Positions 11,575-22,819 of a stretch of 64,000 bases of DNA are shown here, one piece after another (the stretch's first letter is position 1; each line of letters opens with the position of its first letter). The notes under the pieces were generated by a model that did not search any database, was not told the DNA's origin, and was given only the letters and a program-made list of their open reading frames with translations. The translations under genes were made by a program, and so were the position numbers. Origin of the DNA: Distichodus sexfasciatus (lineage: Eukaryota > Chordata > Actinopteri > Characiformes > Distichodontidae); NCBI GenBank assembly GCA_032718565.1, contig JAVGVS010000012.1, forward strand, positions 2,172,450 to 2,236,449. Direction: 5' to 3'.

Positions 11575-12251
11575 TGTTGCAGTGCAGGCTGACTGGTAAA
11601 GCTCAGGAAGTTCGTGAAGCGCTGTCTGTAGAAGATGGGCTTCAGTATGATGTGGTGAAGGCTGCGATCTTGCAGGCCTATGAGTTAGTCCCTGAAGCAT
11701 ATCATCAACATTTCAAAAATTACAGAAAGTCAACATCCCAGTCTTATGTTGAATTTGCAAGAGAGAAAAGTGTGTTGTTTGATAAATGGCTCACTGCTAG
11801 TAAGGCTGCAGAGTTTCGCTCTCTTAGGGAACTTATGCTGCCAGAAGAGTTTAAAAGGTGTTTGCCTGAGTGCGTAGTAACCTATTTGAACGAGCAGAAA
11901 GTTTCTTGTGTTACCAAGGTTGCTCTGATGGCCGAGGAATTTTCGTTAACCCACAAGACAGTTTTTACCTCCTCTGCTATGTGTGATGCTCGTACAAACA
12001 GCCAAAATTCGCCAGTCATCAGGTTATCCTCTGCTCCCATGGAGCGAGACCAAGGACTCCCACCTAGAGAAAGTAGAGAATGTTTCTACTGTCATAAAGT
12101 GGGTCATGTTATTGCAAATTGTGCAGCACTTAAATCAAAGAATGGACGTACAAGTTCGGGACAACCACATCAGTCTCCCGCAGGTGTTAACTTAGTAAAT
12201 ACTGTGTCTTCGCCTTCTGAATATGAAATAGAACGGGTGTTTGTGTTGTAA
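11562..12251 (+). pseudogene. Gag capsid (SCAN-like) and CCHC zinc knuckle
   Basis: This 229-residue frame continues gag. Residues about 10-130 form an all-helical SCAN-like capsid segment (AILQAYELVPEAY, FRSLRELMLPEEFKRCLPE). Residues 174-187 are a CX2CX4HX4C zinc knuckle (CFYCHKVGHVIANC), which binds element RNA. The start is not a real initiation codon: the frame is joined to the preceding gag part by a frameshift. It ends before a protease remnant at 12327. Confidence 0.8.
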
Positions 12252-12326
12252 CTGTTTGTTGTAGATATATTTGGACACTGCGCTGGTGAAGGGTACAGTG
12301 CGTGTAGGTGTTTATGAACAATTAAC

Positions 12327-13114
12327 ATGATATTGGGAAATGACTTGACGGGAGGAAAAGTGTCGCCTCTCCTTGAAGTGAACCAGACACCTGTTGAAGT
12401 AGATCAGGTTAACGTTAAACAGTTTCAAACAAACTCAACCTCGAATCTCGCTACATGCGAGTTTGGAAAAGCCACTGTGTCTTACCTAGGAAAACAGGTA
12501 GGGCAGGGTCATGTGTGTCCTTTACATGCCAAAATCCAATCCATCATGGACTTTCCCCTCCCTGCTAACTGCAAAGAAATTCGCCATTAGCCAGCTATTA
12601 TAGAGGGTTTTGCCGCAATTTTTCGTCTGTGGTCGCTCCCCTGACCTCCTTGTTAAGTCCCTCACAGCTGTTTGTTTGGAGTGATACCTGTCAATATACA
12701 TTTGAAAGGTGTTAGCTGCACCTGATTTCCAAAAGCCATTTAAATTAGAAGTGGATGTCAGTTCTGTTGGGGCAGGTGCGGTGCTACTACAAGATGGTTC
12801 AGATGGTATCGAGCACCCTGTTTGTTATTTAAAAAAAAAAAATCAATAAGCACCAGTTACGTTACTCGACAAACGAGAAGGAAACTCTTGCTCTGTTGTT
12901 AGCATTGCAGCGCTTTTAAGTTTATATAGGTTCCAGCTCACAACCTATATGTGTATATACAGATCATAATCCTCTTACCTTTTTGGCCCACATGTATAAC
13001 CATAATTAGCATCTGATGATATGGGCACTCATCATGCAGGAATTTGACCTCGATATTCGCTATAAAAAATATTCTGAAAATGTTATTGCTGACATGCTTT
13101 CGCGTGCTGCGTGA
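12327..13114 (+). pseudogene. Pol remnant: protease end, RT end, RNase H
   Basis: 12328-12400 encodes ILGNDLTGGKVSPLL, typical of the end of the aspartic protease. After about 20 residues the reading jumps to the end of the RT domain (CEFGKATVSYLGKQVGQG), so the RT catalytic core and anything between is deleted. RNase H follows with frame changes: EVDVSSVGAGAVLLQDGS near 12748, YTDHNPLT near 12957, and NVIADMLSRAA ending in a stop at 13112-13114. Only 56 bp separate this stop from the polypurine tract, so no integrase follows. Confidence 0.75.
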
Positions 13115-13170
13115 TGTTTGAATGTTGTGTGTTTGTTTTTAATTTTCATTAAAAATTCATGGAACATTTT

Positions 13171-13181
13171 AAGGGGGGGAG
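13171..13181 (+). promoter_or_regulatory. Polypurine tract of the LTR element
   Basis: AAGGGGGGGAG directly precedes the 3' LTR start TGTTACATGG. It is the plus-strand primer position. Confidence 0.8.
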
Positions 13182-13290
13182 TGTTACATGGCGAGCCACG
13201 TACTGCTGTTTGTTTGTGTCTCTCTGTCTCTCTCTCTCTCTCGTCTTTCCCGCTGATTCTCCGTTCCTATATATATATATACATACACTA
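13182..13290 (+). repeat. 3' LTR, left part
   Basis: It begins TGTTACATGGCGAGCC (the inverted partner of the terminal GTAACA), contains a (TC)n tract at 13218-13242, and enters a short TA run before homology is lost to the inserted block. The precise break is not determinable because the 5' LTR lacks this part. Confidence 0.65.
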
Positions 13291-13337
13291 TGGCAAGCCG
13301 TTCAAGAAATTATTATATATATATGATTGAGTTTGAA

Positions 13338-13437
13338 TGTATGGAATGAAACACAGAATATATGGAATGAAACTCTGAATATATATAAGAATATCTGAAT
13401 ATATGGAATGAAACTCTGAATATATGGAATGAAACAT
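13338..13437 (+). repeat. Short tandem repeat, ~21-bp unit
   Basis: Four to five imperfect units of ATATGGAATGAAACTCTGAAT lie immediately left of the DIRS terminal repeat. Confidence 0.7.
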
Positions 13438-13742
13438 ACTCGGTTACTTACATAACCTCGGTTCCCTGAGCTATGGGAACGAGTACTGCATCGTAAGACG
13501 CTATGGAGAAAACTCCTTTTTCCTCTTCGACTAAAGCCTTTTTTTCAATCACGCAGTGCAACTGCACGCTGATTGGTTTGTCAAAGTTCAGATTTTTCTT
13601 GCGAAGCATCTGAGGCGTGCAGCACATGGCACGGCAAGGAACATAGTACTCGTTCCCATATCTCAGGGAACCGAGGTTACGTAAGTAACCGAGTACGTTC
13701 CCTTTCAATATTTCACTCGTACTGCGTCGTAAGACGCTATGG
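13438..13742. repeat. DIRS terminal inverted and direct repeats
   Basis: 13438-13486 (CTCGGTTACTTACATAACCT, then CGGTTCCCTGAG) is inverted at 13646-13696 (CTCAGGGAACCGAGGTTACG). In addition, ACTGCATCGTAAGACGCTAT at 13484 is repeated directly as ACTGCGTCGTAAGACGCTAT at 13721. The mix of inverted and direct copies is typical of DIRS ends. Confidence 0.7.
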
Positions 13743-13975
13743 GGAACCAGTACAATCCTGCCGTGCCATGGTGGGGTGCGACTCAATATGACGCCCAAGG
13801 GGAAAAACCCAGGGGAACGTCAAAAATTACACCAAGCACAGGGCAAGCCACGAAGGGAGGCCGCTGTGGCTCGGGTGTCGCCCCGCAGGTGCCCGAACGG
13901 GCCCGAGAACTAGGGACTCACACCAAACAGGTCAAGTAGCCCATAAAACCATTCAGTCAGTCCCATTGGACGGAC

Positions 13976-15059
13976 TTAAATTGACAAAACTCTGGACTGC
14001 AGAGCAGGGACGTCCAGGTTATAAAACCTGACAAATGTGGATGGCGAGGACCAGCCGGCCGCCTCACAAATCTCCGAAATGGAGACCGCGCTCGACCACG
14101 CCCAGGAAGAGGCCATGCCTCTGGTGGAGTGGGCTCTGACTCCGAAGGGGCACTGCATCCCCAAGGAGGAATAAGCCAATGTAATGGCCTCCACAATCCA
14201 CTTGGAAAGCCTCTGCTTTGTAACCGGAAGGCCCTTGGCCTGGTTACGGAAGCCAAAAAAAAGCTGAGCTCCTGAGCGAGGCAGAACGTGTTACGTAAGC
14301 CCTCAGGGCCCTAACGGGGCAGAGCAGGTGCAAGTCCTGGTCGTCCAACGAGGCGGGCAGGGCAGACAGACTTATGACCTGGGCTCTGAACGGAGTTGAG
14401 AGCACCTTAGGCACATAACCCAGTCTTGGTTTCAGGACGACTCTGGAGTCGTTCAGCCTGAATTCCAGGCAAGGCGGGTTGACAGTGCTTCACTGACAGA
14501 GGTTCGAATGGGGCCCCTTTCAGGGCCCTTAGCACGGTGGATAAGTCCCATGAGGGGACCGTATGAGGGCGCGGAGGGTGCAACCACCTGGCGCCTCTCA
14601 AAAATTGGATAACCGCGCTGTGCCCGCCGACCGAGTGCCCCGCAATAGGGGCATGAAAGGCCGCTATTGCCGAAGCGTAAACCTTGATGGTCGAGGGAGA
14701 ATGCTGCTTGTCCAGCAACTCCTGCAGGAATGATAAGACCACCGAGACCTCTGAGGAGTGTGCCTCAAAGAGAGCCCATTTCAAAGCATAGAGCCGCCGT
14801 GTAGACAGGGCTCTAGCCTCAGTCATGGTGTTCAGGACACGCTCCGGGAGGCCCAAAGGCGCCCATTGAGCGGCCAGACATGAAGGGCCCACAGCTCGGG
14901 CCGCAGATGCCACAGCGAGCCGTTCGCTTGAGAGAGGAGGTCCCGCCTCAAGGAAATCGGCCATGGGGCTGTCTCCAACAACTGAAACAGCTCTGACACC
15001 CACGGCTGGTTCCTCCAGAAGGGGGCTACCAGGAGAAGCCTGAGTTTGTGCTCCCTGAC
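13976..15059 (-). pseudogene. DIRS tyrosine recombinase remnant
   Basis: The N-terminal, SAM-like part is in the frame at 14407-15123 (LSTRRLYALKWALFEAHSSE, FLQELLDKQHSPSTIKVYAS). The catalytic C-terminal part, in the frame at 13976-14194, has the H-x-x-R box (GVRAHSTRGMASSWAW) and then AAGWSSPSTFVRFYNLDVPA. Stops and frame changes separate the two between 14195 and 14406. The enzyme would integrate a circular DNA copy of the element. This copy is inactive. Confidence 0.75.
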
Positions 15060-16136
15060 TCATCTGAGTACCTGTGGTAACAGAGCAACCAGAGGGAATG
15101 CGTAAAGCGGAAGGTCTGGCCACTCGTGGGCCAGAGCATCCGTGCTTCTCGTAAAGTTAAGTGGGCAGTGAGAGTTGTCTTCAGAGGCGAAGAGGTCAAC
15201 TCTTCGCCTCTTGCAAGTGCATTTTGCATTTTGCAAGTGCAAAGAGGCACCTCGAGACAATTCTGCCCTGGTGATTCACGTAGGACACCACTGAGCAGCT
15301 GTCTGAGCACACCAGCACATGGTGCCCCTTCAGTTCTGGCAGGAAGGCTTGGCAGGCATGGCACACTGCGAGCATCTTGAGGCAGTTGATGCACAGCCCT
15401 GCCTCCTCCCTGGACGAAAGGCCAGAGGCCGGTTTGCCTTCGCACAGTGCTCCCCAACCCGTGTTGGAAGCGTCCGTCGAGACCACCTTACTCCTGTGTG
15501 CCGCGTCCAGGCACACCCCTTGGGCTAGCCAGTGAGGGTCCTTCCAACAGGCCCGAGTTACCGTTATGCGGTGGCGCCCGTGGCGCCATGCCGTGAATGC
15601 AACCCTCTGCTTCAACCAAAACTGGATGGGACGCATGTAAAGCAGACCCAGCCAAAGTACCGGCGAAGCTGCTGCCATAAGGCCCAGAATCCTCTGGAAG
15701 GCCTTGAGTGGGTGCGAGGAGCCCTCCACAAAGGAGGCTGCGCGGTTCTGAATTGGCTCGCTCCGCTGAAAGACTCACGTTCATTCGCACAGAGACGATT
15801 ACTATCCCCAGGAACGAGATATGTTGGCTGGGTAATAGGATGCTCTTGGCGAAATTGACCCTGAGCCCCAGACGCTCCAAGTGGCTGAGGAGAAGGGCCC
15901 GATGCGATATCGAAACCACCTCTGACTGGGCCAGAATGAGCCAGTTGTTGAGGTAGTTGAGGACGCGGACCCCCATCTGCCTCAGAGGGGAGAGCGCCGC
16001 GTACATGCATCACGTAAAAGTGCGGGGAGTCAGAGATAAACCAAAAGGAAGGACCTTGTATTGATATGCCACGCCCTCGAAGGCGAATCTCAGAAAGCGC
16101 CTGTGATGGGGGCAATTTGGATATGAAAGTACGCAT
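15060..16136 (-). pseudogene. DIRS reverse transcriptase and RNase H remnant
   Basis: Reading right to left: an RT start region (MRTFISKLPPSQ), then AALSPLRQMGVRVLNYLNNW where active relatives have YLDDW, so both catalytic aspartates are asparagines. LGLRVNFAKSILLPSQ and FLGIVI follow. RNase H follows in another frame with VVSTDASNTGWGALCEGK and HVLVCSDSC. At least two frameshifts are present (frames 15488-16006 and 15196-15729). The enzyme would copy element RNA into DNA. Confidence 0.75.
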
Positions 16137-16142
16137 CTTTCA

Positions 16143-17165
16143 ATGCCATGCCGTCATTGCACTTCATGCTCGGAGCCGCTGCACTCTGACGACGTCCATC
16201 TTGAGTGTGCGCGCTGTCTGGGCAAGTCCCATGCAGACGCCGCTCTCTCCTCCACTGATTGCCCGCACTGCGAGGCTCTCAGGCGCTCGTGGCTAGCGCT
16301 CTTTTCAGAGCGTGACCCCGCCCCTCCCTCCCTCCCGTCTACCTCCTCCCAGGGCCCTGTGAGGAAGAAACGGTGGGGTAGAGTGGCTGCGCGTTTGGAA
16401 GCAGACGAGCTCTCGCCGGCTCCGTGCCCACGAGCCTTGCCCTCTCCTCCTATGGATCCCATTTTTCACTAAGCCACTCAGCTGGCCCCTCAGTGGCTGC
16501 GCAGCGAATGGTTATGCTCGTCGTGGGATGTGGGAGACGATGACGACAGCATCCTGCTAGCTGCCTCCGACACAGCGGAGTTCACAGGCTCCGAGTCCGA
16601 CCCTGCCCCCCGGCCATCATCTTCCCGTGGCGCCAGAAGCAGGACTGATGAGGAGCTCATCCACGTCCTGACGAAAGCTGTTGCCAAGCTCAGGCTTGAG
16701 TGGTCTCCCCCCGAGGAGCCCTCATGAAGCAGGCTGGATGAGTGGTTTATTCTGGGGCACCAGCAGGCCCCCCAACAACGCTCAGCCCCCTTCTTCCCCG
16801 AAGTCCATGATGAGCTCACCAAGGCGTGGCACACCCCTTACTCGACGAGGGTCCGGTCTTCCTCCTCCACCACGCTCTCCTCCATGGACGGCGCTGAGGA
16901 GAAGGGCTACGTACACCAGCCTCCGCTAGATGAGTCCATGGCCGCGCATCTCTGCCCGGCCTTGGCCATTGGATGGAAGGCTGGCGAACGAACCTCTTGC
17001 CCTGCAGAACCACGCCAGCCGCTATCACATGCAACCGCTGCCAGGCCGCCAGCCTTTGCATTCCATGGCTGTGCTGCAGGTGTTCCAGGTGAAGATGCCC
17101 GCCTCAGAAGGAACCGGTCTTGACGCCTCTTCCCTCACCGACCTGCGAAGTGCGACGGACCTGAC
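16143..17165 (+). pseudogene. DIRS gag remnant, inverted relative to pol
   Basis: It begins with a cysteine/histidine-rich N-terminus (CRHCTSCSEPLHSDDVHLEC, then CARCLGKSHADAALSSTDCP), continues with a serine/acidic middle (16530-16727) and a conserved-looking C-terminal portion (HDELTKAWHTPY, PPLDESMAAHLCPA) spread over two further frames, and stops matching near 17165 (TDLRSATDL). Position and orientation are odd: its N-terminus abuts the pol start at about 16140, head to head. The assignment is from remembered fish DIRS Gag sequences. Confidence 0.65.
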
Positions 17166-19590
17166 TGTTCTTGTGTTTTTGCTTTGTAATATTGTACAGT
17201 TCGCATATTTCTACCGGATATTTCTGAGTGCCACGGTGTGGAAGTTCGGGCGTAATCTAGTAGCAACAATTTGAAGTGATAATAACACTGATTAATGTTC
17301 GCACTAAAACACTGGTGGAAAGCGCCAGGAAGCGCCAGCGATGGGGAAGTGCGGTATTGTAGTGATGGAAGCTTGACTCAATTAACTGATTCGATTCTCT
17401 TTCAACTGTCCGCTAATGAATCCATTCTAAAAATTCCATTCTATGATTCTTTTTTTCCGCTTTTTTGGCGCTTTTGACTCTATGACTCTAACAAATCGCG
17501 GATCAGATAATAAATCAAACGGGTGTCTCAATGTTCCCCTTCTTCAATGTTACGTTATTTGACTGAAAGATGGCGCTGTTGTTCAACAAAAATTCAGCTT
17601 GACTATTCACACATAATAAATGTAACTGCAAGCAGTGATTACAGGGGCCATGCAGTTTGCAGCTTTATCAGTTTTTTTTTATCAATTGAAGTACATATAT
17701 GTTGAGATTTGATATCTTTCTATCTTTTTTCACGATTTACGCCTCAAACTTATTAGGGCTAACTTTAAAATAGTTTATTATATGCCTAATAAGTGATATC
17801 GCGACTTTTGAAGTGAAGCTTTGCAGCCATATAAAGAAATACCAGAAAATGGGCTTAATAATTACTATAAGAGAGTGTCTAAAAACTGTAAATTGTAGTA
17901 AAGTTTCTTTATTCAAACATATGTCTTGCTGAATTTGTTTCAAAAAGTATTGATTTTCAATATAGCCATATGAATAGGTAAATGAAAATGCTCTAATAAC
18001 TATTAAAGAAGAATATGCCGGAGATTTAAATAATACGATTTATTATGAAAATTAGCGTAGCTCACTCCAGAGCTAGAATTCTATGATATTCAGTGTGGCA
18101 TTGCATTATTTATATTGCCGTAGCACATTTATTTAAAAAAAATACAGCCAAATGAAACTCTAAACTAAAAATATACTTGATAATAATTAAAGAAGAATAT
18201 CTTTTGGGATTCAAATAATACCAGATACATGCACATTGATAAAAATCCAGGATTCAGCTGACTAGTTATGCCGACAAAAGAAAAATCCAATATGGAAAAA
18301 TAGATACGATAGGTTTATTAAGATTCGCCTTTGACCTAAGAAATAAGATGGTTTAAGATTTTTAAGAATCGGAGCTACAATTCAAAAGTTATTAATGAAA
18401 ACACATAATAGCTTATTAGCGCCACCAAGAGGTAGAGTGGTGCATTTTTTTTTTGCCTGAATAGTACGTGAGGTTTAAACTGTTGAAATATGGGCAAAGT
18501 GGCGCATTTTTTCTCAGTATTGCAGGAGTCAAGACCCATCTGCCAAATTTCAAAGTTGTTGTCTACTCCAGAGCCGAATTTCTATGACACTCCCGGTAAG
18601 GGGTTTGTGTCCTACACTCAAGCCGAGCCCATTTATTTGCATATTACAAAAAATGAAGACCTAAATTAAAAATGTGTCTTAATAATAATTAAAGAAGAGG
18701 TTCTTGGGATTGCATCTGCATGCAGATTGGCCAAAATCCAGGATGAGTTCGAAAGATGGATTTCATTTTATGCAAATTAGCTAAAAAAATCAACATGCGG
18801 TGAAATAGATGTGAGGGCTCTAAAAGATTCGTCTTTAAACCAAAGAATAAGTTGATATAATATTTTGAGAATCAGAGCTACAGTTAAACATTTATTTGGC
18901 AAAATTAATTTTTTTTTGAAAATTGCAATAGCTTATTTTGGTGCAATTTTTACCTGAGAAAGGGTGGGTACCAGAACTACCTGCCAAATTTCAAAGTTGT
19001 AGGTCTTACCGTTTTCCACAATGCGTTTTAAGGCAGAAAAATTAATAAATAAAAAAAATCGGCACAATAACAATAGGGTACCACATAGTGTTCCACTGCA
19101 TGGCCCCCTCAAAAAAACAATATATATAAAGCAGAAAGGGTGTCGATGCTGAATAAACACGCGCAGATATAATTAGTTCTTTTATTTTCTTTACTTAAGC
19201 CAAATTCATGTGCATGAGTATCAAGGACTACATCACAGTTAACAACTGCAATATTGCTTCACTACAATCACACATTCACATACAATGAGCATGAGTAAAC
19301 TTGTATACGTTTGCTGTGTAAACGCCAAAGTTAATAAATATCTTTGTTTTTGGATTAAAGACATATAGGTTTTATTATACAGAAATGCAATAATTACTGT
19401 TGTGATAAATGATGAACAGCTGCGTTTATTTTATTCCTTTTAACAGCGAGTAGCATTTCAAGCAGTAACCACGCAGTTCTTGGGATCAGTTCGAAACCGC
19501 TCGCTTTGAGTCACTGAACTAGCCATTCAAAAAACTTCGGAAAGTTCGACAGGATCAGAACTCCGTTTCCGATGAACAAATCGAACTTTC
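17166..19590. repeat. Nested AT-rich repeat block with ~500-bp decayed tandem units
   Basis: Two to three diverged copies of a unit lie in about 17950-19030. Shared pieces are CTCCAGAGC(T/C)(A/G)GAATT, TAATAATTAAAGAAGA followed by TTGGGATT, AAAATCCAGGAT, and CAAATTTCAAAGTTGT. A segment at 17340-17500 and one at 19440-19590 contain GATTCGATT/TCGAAC-rich words typical of some fish DNA transposon ends, but no convincing terminal pair was found. There is no coding potential. Confidence 0.45.
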
Positions 19591-19615
19591 GTTTTATATA
19601 TATATACATATATAT

Positions 19616-20446
<831 letters not shown>

Positions 20447-20867
20447 ATTCTACCATTTTGCATCAGTTCTGTTTGTCACACATTTACATAGTGCACCAAT
20501 GTGAGGATGTGTTTAACGGTATAGACACATCTAGGTTAGAGGCAGATACCACCATTTGTACGTGCTTTTATGGTTGTTAGTTAGAGTAGTCAGAGAGGAC
20601 TTTGTTTTGATATAAATAGCTAGCAAGATTTATAACTGAGATAGGGTAAGGACGTCTTGTTTTTCTTGGTTTCTTTTCTTTGTGTTGTCTATTGTTCCAA
20701 CCTGACTGTTCTTTGTGAGTATTTGTTATAAATATAATTTGTATATAAAGTCAGGAATATCCGCTTGCATCATCTGTGGTTCTTCACTATTCTGCACTGT
20801 GTTTGGTTGCGCACCTTTTTTCATTTAACACATTATCAAAGGTTACCCAAATACTTTAGACGTAACA
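20447..20867 (+). repeat. 3' LTR, right part
   Basis: From about 20680 it matches the 5' LTR piece and ends CGTAACA at 20867. TTGATATAAATAGCTAGC near 20610 is TATA-like. The host sequence resumes with CCTATCAAG. Confidence 0.7.
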
Positions 20868-22725
20868 CCTATCAAGTCCTTTGGGACCCTGAGATAATAA
20901 TTTTCTTGCTCTATTCCAATTCCGTATCAGGGTAATCAGAACACTAAATGCCTTGTAAGTAGCTGTTCAGGGAACTGGAAATAGAGCAAATCATGGACCA
21001 TCCATGATTCAAGGCTGGATCAAGAAAACCATGCTGTAAAATGGTGTTCTTATGGTGAGTTGCAAAAAACTTGCAATCCTGATTATCCAAGGTCATGGGC
21101 ATGGTTACAAGTAGGATTATTTCCCTGGTGTCCAGACTAAATTTTCCGCTGTGGCTCTTTCAATTCTGTCACCTAATCATCTTTTCTTATTTGATCTCAA
21201 GCAAAGCACATCAAATATCTAGAAAATGAGACATATGTCACTCAAAAACACACTCCTACTATAAATTTTAGTGAGAAGCTCTACTATTTTGAGATCGTTG
21301 GGAAGTGAACTTTCTTGCTTGGTGATTAGTGTTGGCGGCTTGGTAATCTACCTGTTCTGCTGAATTTTACTTATGTAGCTGGGTTTTGTGTTCATGATGT
21401 GAATATGCATTCGGTTCTTTTGTATCTCTGATGTGGCTTTTGCATTCGTGTCATGGCTTTTGTGGTCTGTTGAACCGCCTGTACCTGTAACTATTTGTAT
21501 ATGAAGTAGAAATATTAACATTAATACATTTTTGTGTCATTGCTTCAAAAGCTTTTTCACCTCTAAAAAACTACAAAAGCACATTGAGATTCAAGAGGCT
21601 TGTGTTGTGTGATACTAATTAGTGCATATGTGGGTCACCTGTATTTGGTGTCCCTGTAAACCATATTTAAGGGCAGACAGGACCTAGTCTAGACACGACA
21701 CTCCATCAACCCAGCATGGAGCCCATGTTCTGATGGCCATGAGCTCTAGGCCCAAAGATTTATCTCCCAGGACTCATGGTCGTAATGGTAATATACTGCA
21801 GGTAATTGAAAAGGAAAATTGAACTAGGTCAACGAAAACATGAACAGAGACACTGGACAGCAGATGTCTGTGTGTAGAAATGGCAGTGGCACAGGAAACC
21901 CAATCACCTCTTTTTTGTTTAGCACTTCTGCAGCCTGAGGATAGTATCGTTACCCAGATTTCAAACTAAGAACTTATTACAGAGCAAATGCTACATTTTG
22001 AAAGATATTCATAAATTTTTGCTTCTTGGAAGTTTCTAAAAAGAGAAATCAGTAAACACGATGCATGCAAATACAAGATGTTTCTTTGACATCAGCATGC
22101 ACAGCCCAATTGCTGACATGATCACTTGCATGTCTATAATTATTTTTTAGAGGAAAGTGTTGCAGTATTTCTCCATTGACCGCATGGGCCTATGAAAACA
22201 TGATGATGGCAGAGCATACGGTACGCTTGCATGCTAACAACTTGCTGCCTAAGGTCGCAGAGTATATCAGGCAAATAATACCGCAAACATGCATAAAGAG
22301 CTTACCTCTAAAAGTCAACTGTAGTTTTTATCAAATGTTATGTTTAAAGCAAGTTAAAGATCTTGACAACATCATTGTGCATTTTCATTTTTATTTATAT
22401 TTAGATAATCAGATTAGATTTTTTAACTAAAAACTGTTTTTCCTTCTTGGATCTTTTATCTTTTATCAAGACCTGCCAATATGTCATGCATCCATCCAAG
22501 TCTTTTTCATGTAATGTTTCAGTGAGACAGACTAGAATCTCGAGAGAGCTTTAACCATTACATTCCCGATGCCCAAAAAATAAACAAAAAGAACATCATA
22601 AAAATAAAATAACAAAGAAGAAGTGCAGGAAATGATAAAATTAGGAAAGGAGTATATGAGGACAGTGGATTTTTTTTAAATGTGTTGAAGGGAGTTAGGA
22701 TTTGCAGCTGGTAAGAACTTTTCTA
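20868..22725. other. Intergenic, no gene seen
   Basis: No exon, repeat terminus or RNA gene was recognised. The sequence is AT-rich with scattered short open frames lacking domains. Confidence 0.5.
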
Positions 22726-22819
22726 AAGCTGAGAATACACTGTGCGATTTTTTTATCCGGAACTGCAACAGAAGAAGAAGAACCCGGAAGTGGGGAGACG
22801 CTCACCTGAGAATTTGAGA

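Larger units (their letters stand above)
13438..17165 (-). mobile_element. Rearranged DIRS-like retrotransposon
   Basis: Minus-strand reverse transcriptase/RNase H (15060-16136) and tyrosine recombinase (13976-15059) remnants lead into a terminal repeat (13438-13742). The gag part (16143-17165) lies on the opposite strand, so it is inverted relative to the rest. Such elements use a tyrosine recombinase instead of an integrase. The GC content is clearly above the surroundings. No second terminal repeat is found at the right end, so the copy is truncated. Confidence 0.75.

Noticed and set aside
16154..17061. Minus-strand frames opposite the DIRS gag segment
   Set aside because: The plus-strand frames carry the Gag-like motifs; the minus frames are shadows in GC-rich sequence.
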